This document shows positions 8,888 to 18,443 of a stretch of DNA of 64,000 nucleotides, one piece after another. Source of the DNA: MVRV01 sp964469905 (lineage in GTDB: Bacteria > Desulfobacterota > Syntrophia > Syntrophales > Smithellaceae); the NCBI GenBank assembly GCA_964469905.1, contig CAYXZW010000003.1:75308-139307 (forward strand), in the 5' to 3' direction. Position numbers and translations under genes: made by a program. Within the stretch, counting starts at the first letter, position 1, and every line of letters starts with the position of its first letter. The notes under the pieces were generated by a model, which did no database searches, was not told the origin of the DNA, and worked only from the letters and a program-made list of their open reading frames with translations.

Positions 8888-10114
8888 ATGGGCAGAAGAA
8901 GCAATGTTCTAGTAGGAATCGATATTGGAACGACAAAGACGACAGCGATAGTTGGTGAGGTAACGGATACCGGTATTGATATAATCGGTATCGGTACATC
9001 ACCGGCGAAAGAATTAAGAAAAGGTGTTGTTGTCAATATTGAAAGTACTGTGGAGGCCATAAAAAAAGCTATTGATGAGGCGGAACATATGTCGGGATGC
9101 CGCATCAATTCAGCCTATGTTGGTGTAGCCGGCAGCCATATCAAAGGACAGAACTCGCTGGGTATAGTTGCTATTAAAGGCAGGGAAGTAGGTGAAGAGG
9201 ATGTCCAAAGGGCTATCGAGGCTTCTAAAGCCATAGCCATTCCCGTGGACAGGGAAATTCTTCATACACTGCCCCAGAATTATGTGGTTGATGGACAGGA
9301 TGGTGTCAGGGATCCGGTCGGTATGTCCGGTGTTCGTCTGGAGGCAAAAGTTCACATCGTTACGGGCGCTGCGGCGGCAATTCAGAATATTGTAAAATCA
9401 GTTAACCGTGTAGGCTTGGATATTGATGATGTGGTTCTGGAGCAATTGGCGGCCAGTGAAGCAGTTCTGAGTAACGATGAAAAAGATCTGGGAGTGGTTC
9501 TGATTGATATCGGCGGTTCCAATACCGGTATTGCCATATTTTCCGAGGGGAGTATCAAACATACAGCCATACTGCCGGTGGGCGGCAACTATTTGACTTC
9601 GGATATTGCCACCGGGTTGCGAACGCCGTTTAATGAAGCTGAAAAAATTAAAATTAAATACGGTTGTGCCTTAACGGCAATGATTCCGAAAGAGGAAACA
9701 ATTGAGGTTCCCAGCGTCGGTGGCCGGGAAGCCCGTGAAGTATCGCGTCAGATATTAGGCAGAATTATCGAACCCCGGATGGAAGAAATACTGAACATGG
9801 CTTCTAAGGAAGTTGTCCGTTCCGGTTTTGAAGACTTGCTGGCTGCGGGAGTTGTTCTGACCGGCGGCACATCGCTTTTGACCGGCATTAACGAGTTGGC
9901 TGAACAGATATTTGACATGCCGGTGCGCAGTGGAATTCCATCCGGTATGGGAGGTCTGTCCGATGTTGTGAACTCTCCGGCTTATGCTACCGGAGTCGGT
10001 TTGATTATTTACGGCAGTAGAAAACTATCCGGTGATTCGGTTTATCGAAAAACCGGAAATATATTCAGCAATTTAATTAAAATAATTAAAAAATGGTTTT
10101 TAGAATTTTTTTGA
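8888..10114 (+). CDS. ftsA: Cell division protein FtsA
   Basis: Actin-like ATPase that tethers FtsZ filaments to the membrane. From the ATG at 8888 it has 408 residues. The frame is open back to 8837, but the upstream codons do not resemble FtsA, and GGGTGGAG (8871-8878) is a strong ribosome site 9 bases before 8888. The first phosphate loop GIDIGTTKTTA, the SHI 1C subdomain (GVAGSHIKG), VLIDIGGSNTG and the TGGTSLLTGI loop are visible. The C-terminus ends in an amphipathic basic/hydrophobic stretch (IKKWFLEFF), the expected membrane-targeting helix. Confidence 0.96.
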   Translation: MGRRSNVLVGIDIGTTKTTAIVGEVTDTGIDIIGIGTSPAKELRKGVVVNIESTVEAIKKAIDEAEHMSGCRINSAYVGVAGSHIKGQNSLGIVAIKGREVGEEDVQRAIEASKAIAIPVDREILHTLPQNYVVDGQDGVRDPVGMSGVRLEAKVHIVTGAAAAIQNIVKSVNRVGLDIDDVVLEQLAASEAVLSNDEKDLGVVLIDIGGSNTGIAIFSEGSIKHTAILPVGGNYLTSDIATGLRTPFNEAEKIKIKYGCALTAMIPKEETIEVPSVGGREAREVSRQILGRIIEPRMEEILNMASKEVVRSGFEDLLAAGVVLTGGTSLLTGINELAEQIFDMPVRSGIPSGMGGLSDVVNSPAYATGVGLIIYGSRKLSGDSVYRKTGNIFSNLIKIIKKWFLEFF

Positions 10115-10123
10115 AAGGAAGGG

Positions 10124-11281
10124 ATGCCTATGTTTGAATTAACGGAAGTGTGTAGTCAGAATTCGGCAAAAATTAAGGTGATTGGAGTAGGAGGGGGCGG
10201 AGGCAACGCCGTTAATACGATGATCTCATGTTTCCTGCGCGGCGTTGATTTTATGATTGCCAATACGGATGTGCAGGCGTTGGGCGCATCGGCATCGCCG
10301 GTCAAAATTCAGATTGGTGCGGAGATAACAAAAGGCCTCGGTGCCGGTTCCAATCCGGAAGTCGGCAAAAAATCAGCTCTGGAATCCCGCGACCAGCTTC
10401 GGCAGTATCTGGAAGGATCGGATATGATTTTTATCACGGCAGGACTTGGCGGCGGCACGGGAACGGGTGCGGCGCCGATTATTGCAGAGATTGCCCGCGA
10501 ATGCAATGCACTGACAGTTGCCGTCGTAACGAAGCCCTTTCAGTTTGAAGGCAAAAAACGCAATATGCAGGCAGAAGAGGGCATTGCCCTTTTGCGTGAT
10601 ACTGTCGACACACTTATTGTTGTTCCCAATCAGCGCCTGCTTTCTCTCGGCGGCCGTAACCTGTCGCTTCTGGAAGCATTCAAGAAAGCGGACGATATTC
10701 TTTATCAGGCAGTTAAAGGAATTTCCGATTTAATTATTGTTCCGGGACTTATTAATCTGGATTTTGCAGATGTAAAAAATGTTATGAGCAATATGGGCAT
10801 GGCTCTAATGGGCACAGGAGTTGCGTCCGGTGAAAATCGTGCAGTAGAGGCGGCACAAAGGGCAATTTCTTCTCCGCTTCTGGAAGATAATACTATTCAA
10901 GGAGCGCATGGTATTCTGCTTAGCATTACCGGCGGACCGGATATGAGTCTTTATGAAGTTAATGAAGCTTCATCATTGATTCAGGCGGAAGCTCATGAAG
11001 ACGCCAACATTATATTTGGAACTGTTATTGATGAAAGTATGGGTGATGAAATTCGTATCACCGTTATTGCCACAGGGTTTGATGATGTGATGAAAAGAAA
11101 GCAAACTCCGGACAATGTAACCCATCTGGGGGGATTTCGACGGGAAGATTTATCAACACCGGCTTTTATGCGCCGGGATAAAACCCGTGATAATACTAAT
11201 GTTGTCACTTTGGGCATCAACGATGATAACGACAACATTGATATCGAGATTCCCACGTTTTTACGCCGACAGGCCGATTAA
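10124..11281 (+). CDS. ftsZ: Cell division GTPase FtsZ
   Basis: Tubulin-like GTPase forming the Z ring. The 385 residues contain the N-terminal GVGGGGGNAVN nucleotide loop, the tubulin signature GGGTGTGAAP (about residues 108-117) and the T7 synergy region NLDFADVKNVM. A variable linker leads to the conserved C-terminal peptide IEIPTFLRRQ that contacts FtsA. The ATG at 10124 or the one at 10130 can serve; AAGGAAGGG lies just upstream. It is the last gene of the dcw cluster here. Confidence 0.98.
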   Translation: MPMFELTEVCSQNSAKIKVIGVGGGGGNAVNTMISCFLRGVDFMIANTDVQALGASASPVKIQIGAEITKGLGAGSNPEVGKKSALESRDQLRQYLEGSDMIFITAGLGGGTGTGAAPIIAEIARECNALTVAVVTKPFQFEGKKRNMQAEEGIALLRDTVDTLIVVPNQRLLSLGGRNLSLLEAFKKADDILYQAVKGISDLIIVPGLINLDFADVKNVMSNMGMALMGTGVASGENRAVEAAQRAISSPLLEDNTIQGAHGILLSITGGPDMSLYEVNEASSLIQAEAHEDANIIFGTVIDESMGDEIRITVIATGFDDVMKRKQTPDNVTHLGGFRREDLSTPAFMRRDKTRDNTNVVTLGINDDNDNIDIEIPTFLRRQAD

Positions 11282-11472
11282 GCCGTTGTTTAACAATAAC
11301 TCCGGCATAAGGGGCCGTAAAGAAATGATTAGAAATGTAATGGTCTTGCATAATCTGCAAGATCACAAGACCCTCATGGGTTGTTGTTTGGTATCGGCCC
11401 CCGAGCGGCTGCTATTCGTGGCAAGCCGGTATTAGCTTTTGAAAAAGACCGGGAAAATGCTATGATAGATAA
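11282..11472 (+). other. Gap after ftsZ with an inverted repeat
   Basis: 191 bases with no convincing gene. GGTCTTG (11342-11348) is complementary to CAAGACC (11366-11372), and inside it CTTGCA pairs with TGCAAG, so alternative hairpins can form. No run of T follows, so it is not a canonical intrinsic terminator. It could be a weak terminator or a leader structure for the radical SAM gene downstream. Confidence 0.3.
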
Positions 11473-13170
11473 ATGAATTGGAAACTGAAAAAACAATACA
11501 CAACCCTTTTAGAACAGGAAAGCGGTTATGTAAAAAGAAATTGGGGCACGGATAATACAATTTGTCTAGCCTATCCTCATTATTACCGGACGGGCATGGC
11601 GAATTTGGGCTTCCAGACAGTTTATAAAATATTTAATGAGCAACCTTCCTTCCTTTGTGAAAGAGTATTTCTGCCCGCAGCCGGTGACGAAGCCGAATTC
11701 GCCACAGGTTTGCGGGCAGATTTTGTAAGTTATGAGAATCAAAAACCAATTGCCGAATTTGACGTCCTGGCTTTTTCGTTATCCTTCGAAAACGATTATC
11801 CCAATATTTTAACAATGCTGGAGATGGCAGGCATTCCGCTTGTAGCTAATGCGCGTTCCGAGAATTATCCGCTGGTCGTGGGCGGCGGTATCGCCGCAAC
11901 ATTGAATCCCGAGCCGATAGCTGCATTTTTTGATTTATTCATTCTGGGCGAGGCTGAAGTATCTTTGCCTGTATTTGCGCGTATTTATGAAGAAGGGCGT
12001 CGCTGCGGCCTTAGCCGTCAGGATATGTTGATTGAAATGCAAAAAAAGCTGCCGCAGGCTTATGTTCCGGGTCTTTACGAAGTTAAATATTCAACAGATA
12101 GCAAGATTGAAAATATCAGACCGATTTTAGCCGGGTTGCCTGCAAAAATAAAGATTTCTCCCGAAAAAGATATTAACTCTTTTTGCACCGAGGAAGTCAT
12201 CAGCGCACCCCGGACGGAAATGGCGGATATGTGTCTTGTCGAAATAAACAGAGGTTGTGCCCGTGCCTGCCGGTTTTGCGCTGCCAGTTTCATTTATCGT
12301 CCCGTGCGTTTCCGGAGTTATGAACAGATTGCGCTATCCATAGATCGCGGTTTAATGAAAAAGACAAAAATCGGGCTGGTAGGTACTGCGGTATCCGATC
12401 ATCCCGATCTTTCCCGGATCTGTGAGTATATATTAGCCAGGAATGGTCAGGCCGGAATCGGTTCGCTCAGAGTTGATCAGATTAATGAAACAATTGCTCG
12501 CCTTCTTAAAGCCAATGGTATTGAGACTGTGGCGCTGGCGCCGGAGGCCGGCAGTCAGAGGATGCGCGATTTTCTGCGCAAAGGTATTACCGAAGAAGAC
12601 ATTCTGCGTTCGGCCACACTATTGATAGAAAATGAAATATCTAATTTGCGTTTATACTTCATGATCGGTCTGCCTACGGAGGAAGAAAACGATATTGATG
12701 CGATCATTAGTTTAACCAGAAAAATTCAGCAACATGTCTTGCAGCATACCTCGGGCAAAAGAATATTCCGGAGTATTACACTCAGTATTAATCAGTTTAT
12801 TCCCAAACCATCAACACCCCTGCAATGGTGTGCGCTTGACGATGTCAATTCCGTAGGTAAAAAAATTAGGAAAATAGTCAGCGCTTTCGGCCCCGACAAG
12901 CAGATCAAGGTTATTCACGATGTGCCGAAATGGAACTATGTTCAGGCTCTGCTATCGCTCGGTGACCGCAAAACAGCCGAGATACTGCTGGCTGTTCATC
13001 GACTTCACGGCAACTGGGCACAGGCGCTCAAGGAAATCAATATAAATGCCGACTTCTATGTTTACCGTCAGAAGCAATTTGACGAAATTCTGCCCTGGGA
13101 TATTATTGAGCTGGGGATATCAAAAAAAGCGCTCATCAGCGAGTGCAAAAAAGCACAGGAAGGAAAATGA
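11473..13170 (+). CDS. B12-binding-domain-type radical SAM protein
   Basis: A 565-residue protein of the cobalamin-binding-fold radical SAM group, of unassigned function. The N-terminal part (residues ~20-190) contains a Rossmann-like B12-binding-type region (LAFSLSFENDYPNIL, VVGGGIAATLNPEP, LGEAEVSLP). The radical SAM cluster motif CARACRFC is at about residues 259-266, giving the CxxxCxxC triad for a 4Fe-4S cluster. Further radical SAM stretches (LVGTAVSDHPDL, LAPEAGSQRMR, YFMIGLPTEEEND) follow. Bacterial relatives often carry an extra C-terminal DUF2344 domain; it is absent here or encoded elsewhere. No good ribosome site precedes the ATG at 11473. Substrate unknown. Confidence 0.85.
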   Translation: MNWKLKKQYTTLLEQESGYVKRNWGTDNTICLAYPHYYRTGMANLGFQTVYKIFNEQPSFLCERVFLPAAGDEAEFATGLRADFVSYENQKPIAEFDVLAFSLSFENDYPNILTMLEMAGIPLVANARSENYPLVVGGGIAATLNPEPIAAFFDLFILGEAEVSLPVFARIYEEGRRCGLSRQDMLIEMQKKLPQAYVPGLYEVKYSTDSKIENIRPILAGLPAKIKISPEKDINSFCTEEVISAPRTEMADMCLVEINRGCARACRFCAASFIYRPVRFRSYEQIALSIDRGLMKKTKIGLVGTAVSDHPDLSRICEYILARNGQAGIGSLRVDQINETIARLLKANGIETVALAPEAGSQRMRDFLRKGITEEDILRSATLLIENEISNLRLYFMIGLPTEEENDIDAIISLTRKIQQHVLQHTSGKRIFRSITLSINQFIPKPSTPLQWCALDDVNSVGKKIRKIVSAFGPDKQIKVIHDVPKWNYVQALLSLGDRKTAEILLAVHRLHGNWAQALKEININADFYVYRQKQFDEILPWDIIELGISKKALISECKKAQEGK

Positions 13171-13242
13171 TGATGATTTGCTGAAAGATGGCACAGTATG
13201 TTAAATTGCAGGTGGTACATTGGCGAATAAGGTCAATAGATA

Positions 13243-14151
13243 ATGAAAATTAAAAACGTATCTGATTACCCCTATCTCCTGCTTGTTCTCGCCTCGGTTT
13301 TCTGGTCAGGTAATTTTATCGTCGGGAGACTGGTGCGCGAAAGTATTCCGCCCCTTGGCCTGTCGTTCTGGCGGTGGTTTACGGCCTCAGTAATCATTGT
13401 ATTTATTGCCCGGTCTCATTTAAGACAAGACTGGTATCAGATTAAAAAAAACCTGCGCCTGCTCATTTTACTTTCTTTTTTAAGTGTCTCCACGTTTAAT
13501 CCTTTAATCTATACCGGGCTTCAATGGACGACAGCAATCAATGCCTTTCTCATCCAGACAGCAATGCCGGTAATGATTGTTTTTATGTCATTTGTTTTAT
13601 TCCGGGAAAAGATTCGACCTGTTCAGGCAGCAGGTGTTTTTGTGTCTCTGGCCGGGGCATTAACTATAATCGCTCATGGCGATCTTAATATTATGCAGTC
13701 CATATCGCTGCATCAAGGCGATGTGCTGATCTTTATTGCCGTGGTCTTTTACGCAACCTACTCTGTAATGCTGCGCAAGATGCCGCCGATTCACCCCTTG
13801 AGTTTTGCCGCCGTCACCTTTGTTATCGGAGCTTTAACGCTATTGCCTGCTTATATCTGGGAAATATTTAATTCCCGTACAATGCTGCTGAATTTTTCCA
13901 GTGTAGTGACTGTGGGATATGTGGCAGTTTTTGCATCGGTCATAGCTTATCTATGTTATAACCGGGGAGTGGAGCTGGCCGGAGCAAATCGTGCCGGCAT
14001 GTTTATTTATCTAATGCCCGTATTTGGCAGCATTATGGCAATGGTGTTTCTGGGCGAGCGCCTGGAGTGGTTTCATTTTACCGGTATTGTTCTGATAATA
14101 TCCGGTATTGTCCTGGCAATAAAGAAGAATGATTTAGAGTTAGTGATCTGA
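13243..14151 (+). CDS. EamA/DMT-family transporter
   Basis: A 302-residue membrane protein with about ten hydrophobic segments arranged as two EamA repeats. The first repeat begins with VLASVFWSGNFIVGR and contains GLSFWRW; the second contains FYATYSVMLRK and ends near LMPVFGSIMAMVFLGE, the usual EamA signature. Such proteins export metabolites or amino acids, and the substrate cannot be predicted. Start ATG 13243 is preceded by a weak AAGG. It stands alone between the radical SAM and hemerythrin genes. Confidence 0.88.
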   Translation: MKIKNVSDYPYLLLVLASVFWSGNFIVGRLVRESIPPLGLSFWRWFTASVIIVFIARSHLRQDWYQIKKNLRLLILLSFLSVSTFNPLIYTGLQWTTAINAFLIQTAMPVMIVFMSFVLFREKIRPVQAAGVFVSLAGALTIIAHGDLNIMQSISLHQGDVLIFIAVVFYATYSVMLRKMPPIHPLSFAAVTFVIGALTLLPAYIWEIFNSRTMLLNFSSVVTVGYVAVFASVIAYLCYNRGVELAGANRAGMFIYLMPVFGSIMAMVFLGERLEWFHFTGIVLIISGIVLAIKKNDLELVI

Positions 14152-14235
14152 CGAAAATTGCTATATAAAGTTCGTGTATTGATGTTGTCAGATGGTAATT
14201 TATACTGCGAGCTTAAAGACAGTTAAGGAGGGAAA

Positions 14236-14637
14236 ATGCATCAGATAATCTGGAAAGACGAATATCTTACCGGGGTGGAAGAAATTGACCGGCAGCATAT
14301 GGATTTTGTCAAGCTGATCAACAGACTGAATATAATTCAAGAGTATGGCGACAATCTGGAATATGCAATGCGGCTTATGGACGAGGTGGCAAAATATGTC
14401 GATTATCATTTTACCTGTGAACAAAACATAATGTACCTGACTAAATATCCGGATAGGGAAGAGCAGGAAAAAGAGCACAAGGACCTGCTGGAGAGCTACC
14501 GGAATTTAATGAATGGTATCCAGAATAAAGAAGCGGTTATTGATGATGTAATCAAATATTTGGAAGCATGGTTCGCCCGACACACGGTTGAACTGGATAA
14601 ACGCATCGGCATGTTTCTGAAAAGCCGGAAGAAATGA
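14236..14637 (+). CDS. Bacteriohemerythrin-like protein with one His ligand replaced by Gln
   Basis: A 133-residue single-domain hemerythrin, a four-helix bundle with a di-iron site that binds O2 in microaerophiles and anaerobes. The expected ligands can be placed: His21 (EIDRQH), His58 and Glu62 (DYHFTCEQ), His81 (KEH), His116 and Asp121 (RHTVELD). In bacteriohemerythrins a further His sits four residues before His81; here that codon is CAG (14464-14466), giving Gln77. The site is therefore one ligand short and may bind iron differently or have lost O2 binding. The ribosome site AAGGAGGG (14224-14231) is strong. A terminator stem overlaps the final codons. Confidence 0.9.
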   Translation: MHQIIWKDEYLTGVEEIDRQHMDFVKLINRLNIIQEYGDNLEYAMRLMDEVAKYVDYHFTCEQNIMYLTKYPDREEQEKEHKDLLESYRNLMNGIQNKEAVIDDVIKYLEAWFARHTVELDKRIGMFLKSRKK

Positions 14638-14677
14638 TCAGAAGCACTATTCTCAAAGATTCTTCCGGCTTTTTTTA
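14621..14677. terminator. Intrinsic terminator overlapping the hemerythrin stop codon
   Basis: AAAGCCGGAAGAA (14621-14633) pairs perfectly with TTCTTCCGGCTTT (14660-14672) and a run of T continues to 14677. The left arm lies inside the last codons of the hemerythrin gene, just before its TGA at 14635-14637. Read on the other strand the stem is followed by TTTTC, so it may also serve the converging DUF3141 gene that ends at 14692. Confidence 0.85.
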
Positions 14678-14691
14678 TAAAAGGCAGAAAA

Positions 14692-16845
14692 TTATTTTTC
14701 CAGTTTTAATGCCTTCTGGAGCTTTTTGATCAGGGCATTTTCTTCTTCCGTATATTTGCCGTCAATAACGCAGAGTCTTCGGGCGATCCCCAGCGCGTCC
14801 ATCCGGTCATCTTTGTTTTTGAGCAGAATCGCAAGAGCATTGATTGCCCGGTCTTCATCTGCTTGCAGTATGGAGGCCTGTTCCTTGATGATTTTCTTGA
14901 ATTTGGCGGGGCGTATTTTCCCCAGGACTTTATGGGTCTGGGCAATCTGCTCGGCAAAATCAAAAAGACTGCGTTTTAAACCATGGCCGGTGCTGGCTAC
15001 CGCCATAAAGACGCGAATCAGGCCTTCTGCCACACCGCCTTCCTCTAATGCAAGCATTCTCTTGTCATAATCTTCACGCTCGTGGTCGGGAATGTCCTGC
15101 GGGATTTCTTCTTTCTTGGGCGGAAACAAATTTCTGAGCAGATCACTGCCATAAATCTGCCGGAACAATAGTTCCTGCTTGCGATCACGGTGATCCCGGT
15201 AGATATTCAATACATTGGCGATATATTCGGAAAAAGCCATTTCCATAGCGACCAGCGGATTGTCGGGAGAGGCGGGCTTCCTTTTCTGGCGGGCGACAGA
15301 GGCAATGGCCTTTATCGGCCGCATCAGAGGATTAATGTCCCCAAATATATAGCGTTGCAGTCTTAAAGGATGAAGGTTGCGCATAATTTCTGCGGAGAGT
15401 TCCGTTGTATATAATTTAACCCAGGGACGCACCATGAGCTGGTAGATAGTGTCATTGGCTTCCGAAACCTTCTTAACAACGCTGAAATCTTCCTCATCTG
15501 CGGTGCCGTCATCATAGGCTGCAATATCGGCAAATGTCCGTTCTTCATACCTGGTAATAAAATTACCGCTTTTAATATCTCCTTCAATGATCATCTCATA
15601 GAGACCGGGTGCCATGAACTCAATCATATCGAAATTAGAAATAATCTCGTGGTGCTCTTTTTTGGCGATAGAGCCGGCGACAAATATACCCAGGTGACCG
15701 ATGTCCTTATGGACGATATAAATTATTACCTGTCCATGTCTTTTGATATCTTCAACGGAGCTGTAGACACGCGGAATCCAGTTGAGTGCTTGCGGGGCGG
15801 GAGTAATGTTGTCTCCCAGAGAGGCAAAAACGAGTATTGGGCTTTCGATTTTTTTGAGGCTGATCTTTTCTCCTTCGCGCAGCTCCAGTTGCCCGCGCTC
15901 CAGTTTATTGCCGACAAAAAGATTGTTGACGATAAAATGAATTTCCGCCGTGGTCATCATGAAGAAACCACCCCACCATTTCTCAAAATTCAGATAACGA
16001 TCTTCTTCGGTATCTAGCTGCGAATAGACATTGTAACGTTTTGACCAGAGTGTGTTGGCCGGATTTAAACTCTCAAAATTGGCGACGAGATTGGCGCCGT
16101 CAAAAACACCGTTGCCCAGATCACTCAAGAAGGAATTAATCCAGACGCCGCCTAAGAGGCCTCCTTTGTAACGCATGGGATTCGTTCCTGATACACCGCT
16201 CCAGTAGGACAACGGGGCTCCGTTTAATACCAGAGGCCCGGTAACGTCAGGCCGATCTGCGCAAAGTAGAGCGGCCGCCCATCCGGCCTGGCAGTTACCC
16301 ATGATTGCAGGTGCATCGGAATAGGGATGCAGTTCAGCAATTTTTTCCATGAATATGGCCATTGCTGCTTCCACATCCGCCAGTGTCTGACCGGGAATAG
16401 GGTCGGTAAAAAAAAGAATAAAATAAACCGGATGGCCGTTATTCAATGCCATGCCGATTTCCGAATCTCTCTTAGAACCTCCAATGCCGGGACCATGACC
16501 GGCGCGGGGATCGATAATTACGATAGGACGTTTAGGCCTTGCGGGTGGCAGTTTGCTTTCCAGTCGTCGTTTCTCAATATCTGTCGACTCCCTTTTTTTA
16601 CGGCGATCGGTAATGAGCACCAGAGCGTAATTAGCGGGGCGCTTAAAATTCTTGGCGTTGAGAATCATTTCATAGTTAAAAACGAGAACCGGCGGCTGAC
16701 CGCTACGGATGTGCTTGATATAGTTGTTCCCTCTTTTGCGCAGGACATCAGTGTAGATGATCGACCTTTGCATGGAATCAATTATGTACTCACGGGACTG
16801 GTTCTGCCATTCTGCCCACTGCTGATTATTGAATAAATTATCCAT
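14692..16845 (-). CDS. DUF3141 protein (alpha/beta-hydrolase, PHA-synthase-like) with TerB-like C-terminus
   Basis: A 717-residue protein that I recognise as DUF3141, a family related to class III/PhaC-type hydrolases; function not established. An N-terminal helical part of ~100 residues precedes an alpha/beta-hydrolase core with IIDPRAGHGPGIGG and the lipase-like box GNCQAG (residues 183-188). In that box Cys185 occupies the nucleophile position, as Cys does in PHA synthases. Candidate acid and His lie in the stretch with FASLGDNITPAPQ and KDIGHLGIF. The last ~110 residues are helical and include LCVIDGKYTEEENALI, resembling a TerB-like acidic helix pair. Polyester, lipid or envelope roles are only guesses. 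RBS: AAGGAGAA just upstream on the minus strand. Confidence 0.8.
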   Translation of the reverse strand: MDNLFNNQQWAEWQNQSREYIIDSMQRSIIYTDVLRKRGNNYIKHIRSGQPPVLVFNYEMILNAKNFKRPANYALVLITDRRKKRESTDIEKRRLESKLPPARPKRPIVIIDPRAGHGPGIGGSKRDSEIGMALNNGHPVYFILFFTDPIPGQTLADVEAAMAIFMEKIAELHPYSDAPAIMGNCQAGWAAALLCADRPDVTGPLVLNGAPLSYWSGVSGTNPMRYKGGLLGGVWINSFLSDLGNGVFDGANLVANFESLNPANTLWSKRYNVYSQLDTEEDRYLNFEKWWGGFFMMTTAEIHFIVNNLFVGNKLERGQLELREGEKISLKKIESPILVFASLGDNITPAPQALNWIPRVYSSVEDIKRHGQVIIYIVHKDIGHLGIFVAGSIAKKEHHEIISNFDMIEFMAPGLYEMIIEGDIKSGNFITRYEERTFADIAAYDDGTADEEDFSVVKKVSEANDTIYQLMVRPWVKLYTTELSAEIMRNLHPLRLQRYIFGDINPLMRPIKAIASVARQKRKPASPDNPLVAMEMAFSEYIANVLNIYRDHRDRKQELLFRQIYGSDLLRNLFPPKKEEIPQDIPDHEREDYDKRMLALEEGGVAEGLIRVFMAVASTGHGLKRSLFDFAEQIAQTHKVLGKIRPAKFKKIIKEQASILQADEDRAINALAILLKNKDDRMDALGIARRLCVIDGKYTEEENALIKKLQKALKLEK

Positions 16846-17150
16846 GGATTCTCCTTTATTTTGTTAAACAAATAGCACTATAAATTGACGGTTCATGTTA
16901 AGGTATAGTGAGCGGTTCGGAACAGTTGATAATAAATTGCCTGCATTTGATATATTTTAGACACCATTATCTCATATTATGCACTTAATAATCCGTATTT
17001 ACAAGCAATTTCTTTAAGCTGATTTATGCTTGTGGTAATTTTTAACCAAATATATCGATGTTTTATATTTGGAGAGTGCTCCAGCCAGCGAAAAAATGCT
17101 CCCTCAATAGTCGGTTCCGGGGAACCCGCATTTTGCGGCATAGTAACGGT
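16846..17150. other. AT-rich intergenic region between two minus-strand genes
   Basis: 305 bases upstream of the DUF3141 gene and downstream of the methyltransferase gene. No gene is convincing. It contains short inverted repeats: TTGTTAAACAA near 16861, GGTTCCGGGGAACC near 17113 and CGCATTTTGCG just after it. The last two could end transcription of the minus-strand methyltransferase gene. Promoter elements for the DUF3141 gene must lie here but I cannot assign them with confidence. Confidence 0.35.
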
Positions 17151-18443
17151 TTATATAAGCGAATTTTTCCGGCTGCCCTGATAGAGCTCATATTCCAGCA
17201 GGCGGCATTCGATATCGCCGTTGTAAAGAATAATTCTTTGTTTTGTTCTCAGGCCGATCTTCTTGATCATTTCCAGATTGCCGGTGAATATATAACCGCG
17301 ATATCTGCCCTCGGTCTTTTTGAAAAAATCACCAATGCCCTGATAAAGAGTTTCCAGTCGTGTCTGTGTGCCGGAAACGATGCGGTTGCTTTGATCAGTT
17401 CTATCGGCGGCTTTGCGAATGATGATTTTGCGCCCGACTGGATAATCTGACTTGCTGCGTGGCGAATTTTTATTAATGTTCGTGCCCATTCGTTCGCCAT
17501 ATGGCGGATTTAAAATAATAACACCGCCATCTTGCGGAAGAGGTGTTTTTTCATAAGAGCAGGTATGAAATTCAATCAGGTGATCCACCCCGGCGGTCTG
17601 GGCGTTATGCCTGGCGGCGTGCACTGCCTCCTGGTCTATATCTGTGGCGATTATTTTTACAGGCAACTCCTTTTTAGCGGTGTTGCGGGCCTTTTTGCGC
17701 ATATTTTGCCAGATTGTTTCCGGGAATCCTGAAATAAACATAAATCCGTAATTGTTTCTCAAGAGCCCCGGTGCGCGGTCAAGGGCGATCATTGCAGCCT
17801 CGATGGCTAATGTTCCACTGCCGCACATCGGATTGATAAACGCGCCTTCTCCCTTCCAGTCGGCAGCAGCAATGACTGCTGCCGCCAGCGTTTCCTGCAT
17901 GGGGGCTTGCATAGGAATCTTGCGATATCCGCGCAACGCGAGGCGTTCTCCCGAAGTGTCCAGGTAAACTGAGGCCTGATCGTTCTTCCAATATACATGA
18001 ACCACGGCCTTAGTTTTGTCCGAGCCGGAATCGGGACGCAAGCCGCATTTATCGCGAATCCGGTCCACAATGGCATCTTTTACTTTCACGTTTACGAAAC
18101 GGGAATCGGTTATAAGCGGATTATCGACAATTGAGGTGACGCAGAAGTAAGCAGTCTTTCCGGAAGAAGCAATTAATGTTTCCCAGGGCAAGCTATTCAA
18201 TCGTCCGTATAGAACGCCCGGTGTGCCGGCTTTGAATGTTTCCAACAAATAGAGAACTCGCTGTGCAGTACGCAGATGAAGATTTAAAAGCAGCGTATCT
18301 TCAAGAGTGCCTTCCGTCTGGATGGCTGTATCCAATTGGGCCCGCACCGGAAATCCCAGGGCGGTTATTTCTTCCTGCAAATAAGGTGCAACCCCCTTCG
18401 GGCAGGTCACCAGAATATTGCTTTTCTTTTTCCAGATAGTCAT
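17151..18443 (-). CDS. THUMP-domain class I SAM-dependent RNA methyltransferase (RlmL/YpsC type)
   Basis: A 430-residue protein of the family that makes N2-methylguanosine in 23S rRNA. Residues ~5-160 form the ferredoxin-like plus THUMP RNA-binding part (GVAPYLQEEI, ending VNVKVKDAIVDRIR). The methyltransferase domain begins around INPMCGSGTLAIEA (SAM motif I), and the catalytic N2-G motif NPPYGERMG is present. The frame is open to 18509, but the ATG at 18443 gives the normal family N-terminus (MTIWKKKSNILVTCPKG), so it is preferred. It lacks the second RlmK methyltransferase domain found in the E. coli RlmKL fusion. Confidence 0.9.
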   Translation of the reverse strand: MTIWKKKSNILVTCPKGVAPYLQEEITALGFPVRAQLDTAIQTEGTLEDTLLLNLHLRTAQRVLYLLETFKAGTPGVLYGRLNSLPWETLIASSGKTAYFCVTSIVDNPLITDSRFVNVKVKDAIVDRIRDKCGLRPDSGSDKTKAVVHVYWKNDQASVYLDTSGERLALRGYRKIPMQAPMQETLAAAVIAAADWKGEGAFINPMCGSGTLAIEAAMIALDRAPGLLRNNYGFMFISGFPETIWQNMRKKARNTAKKELPVKIIATDIDQEAVHAARHNAQTAGVDHLIEFHTCSYEKTPLPQDGGVIILNPPYGERMGTNINKNSPRSKSDYPVGRKIIIRKAADRTDQSNRIVSGTQTRLETLYQGIGDFFKKTEGRYRGYIFTGNLEMIKKIGLRTKQRIILYNGDIECRLLEYELYQGSRKNSLI

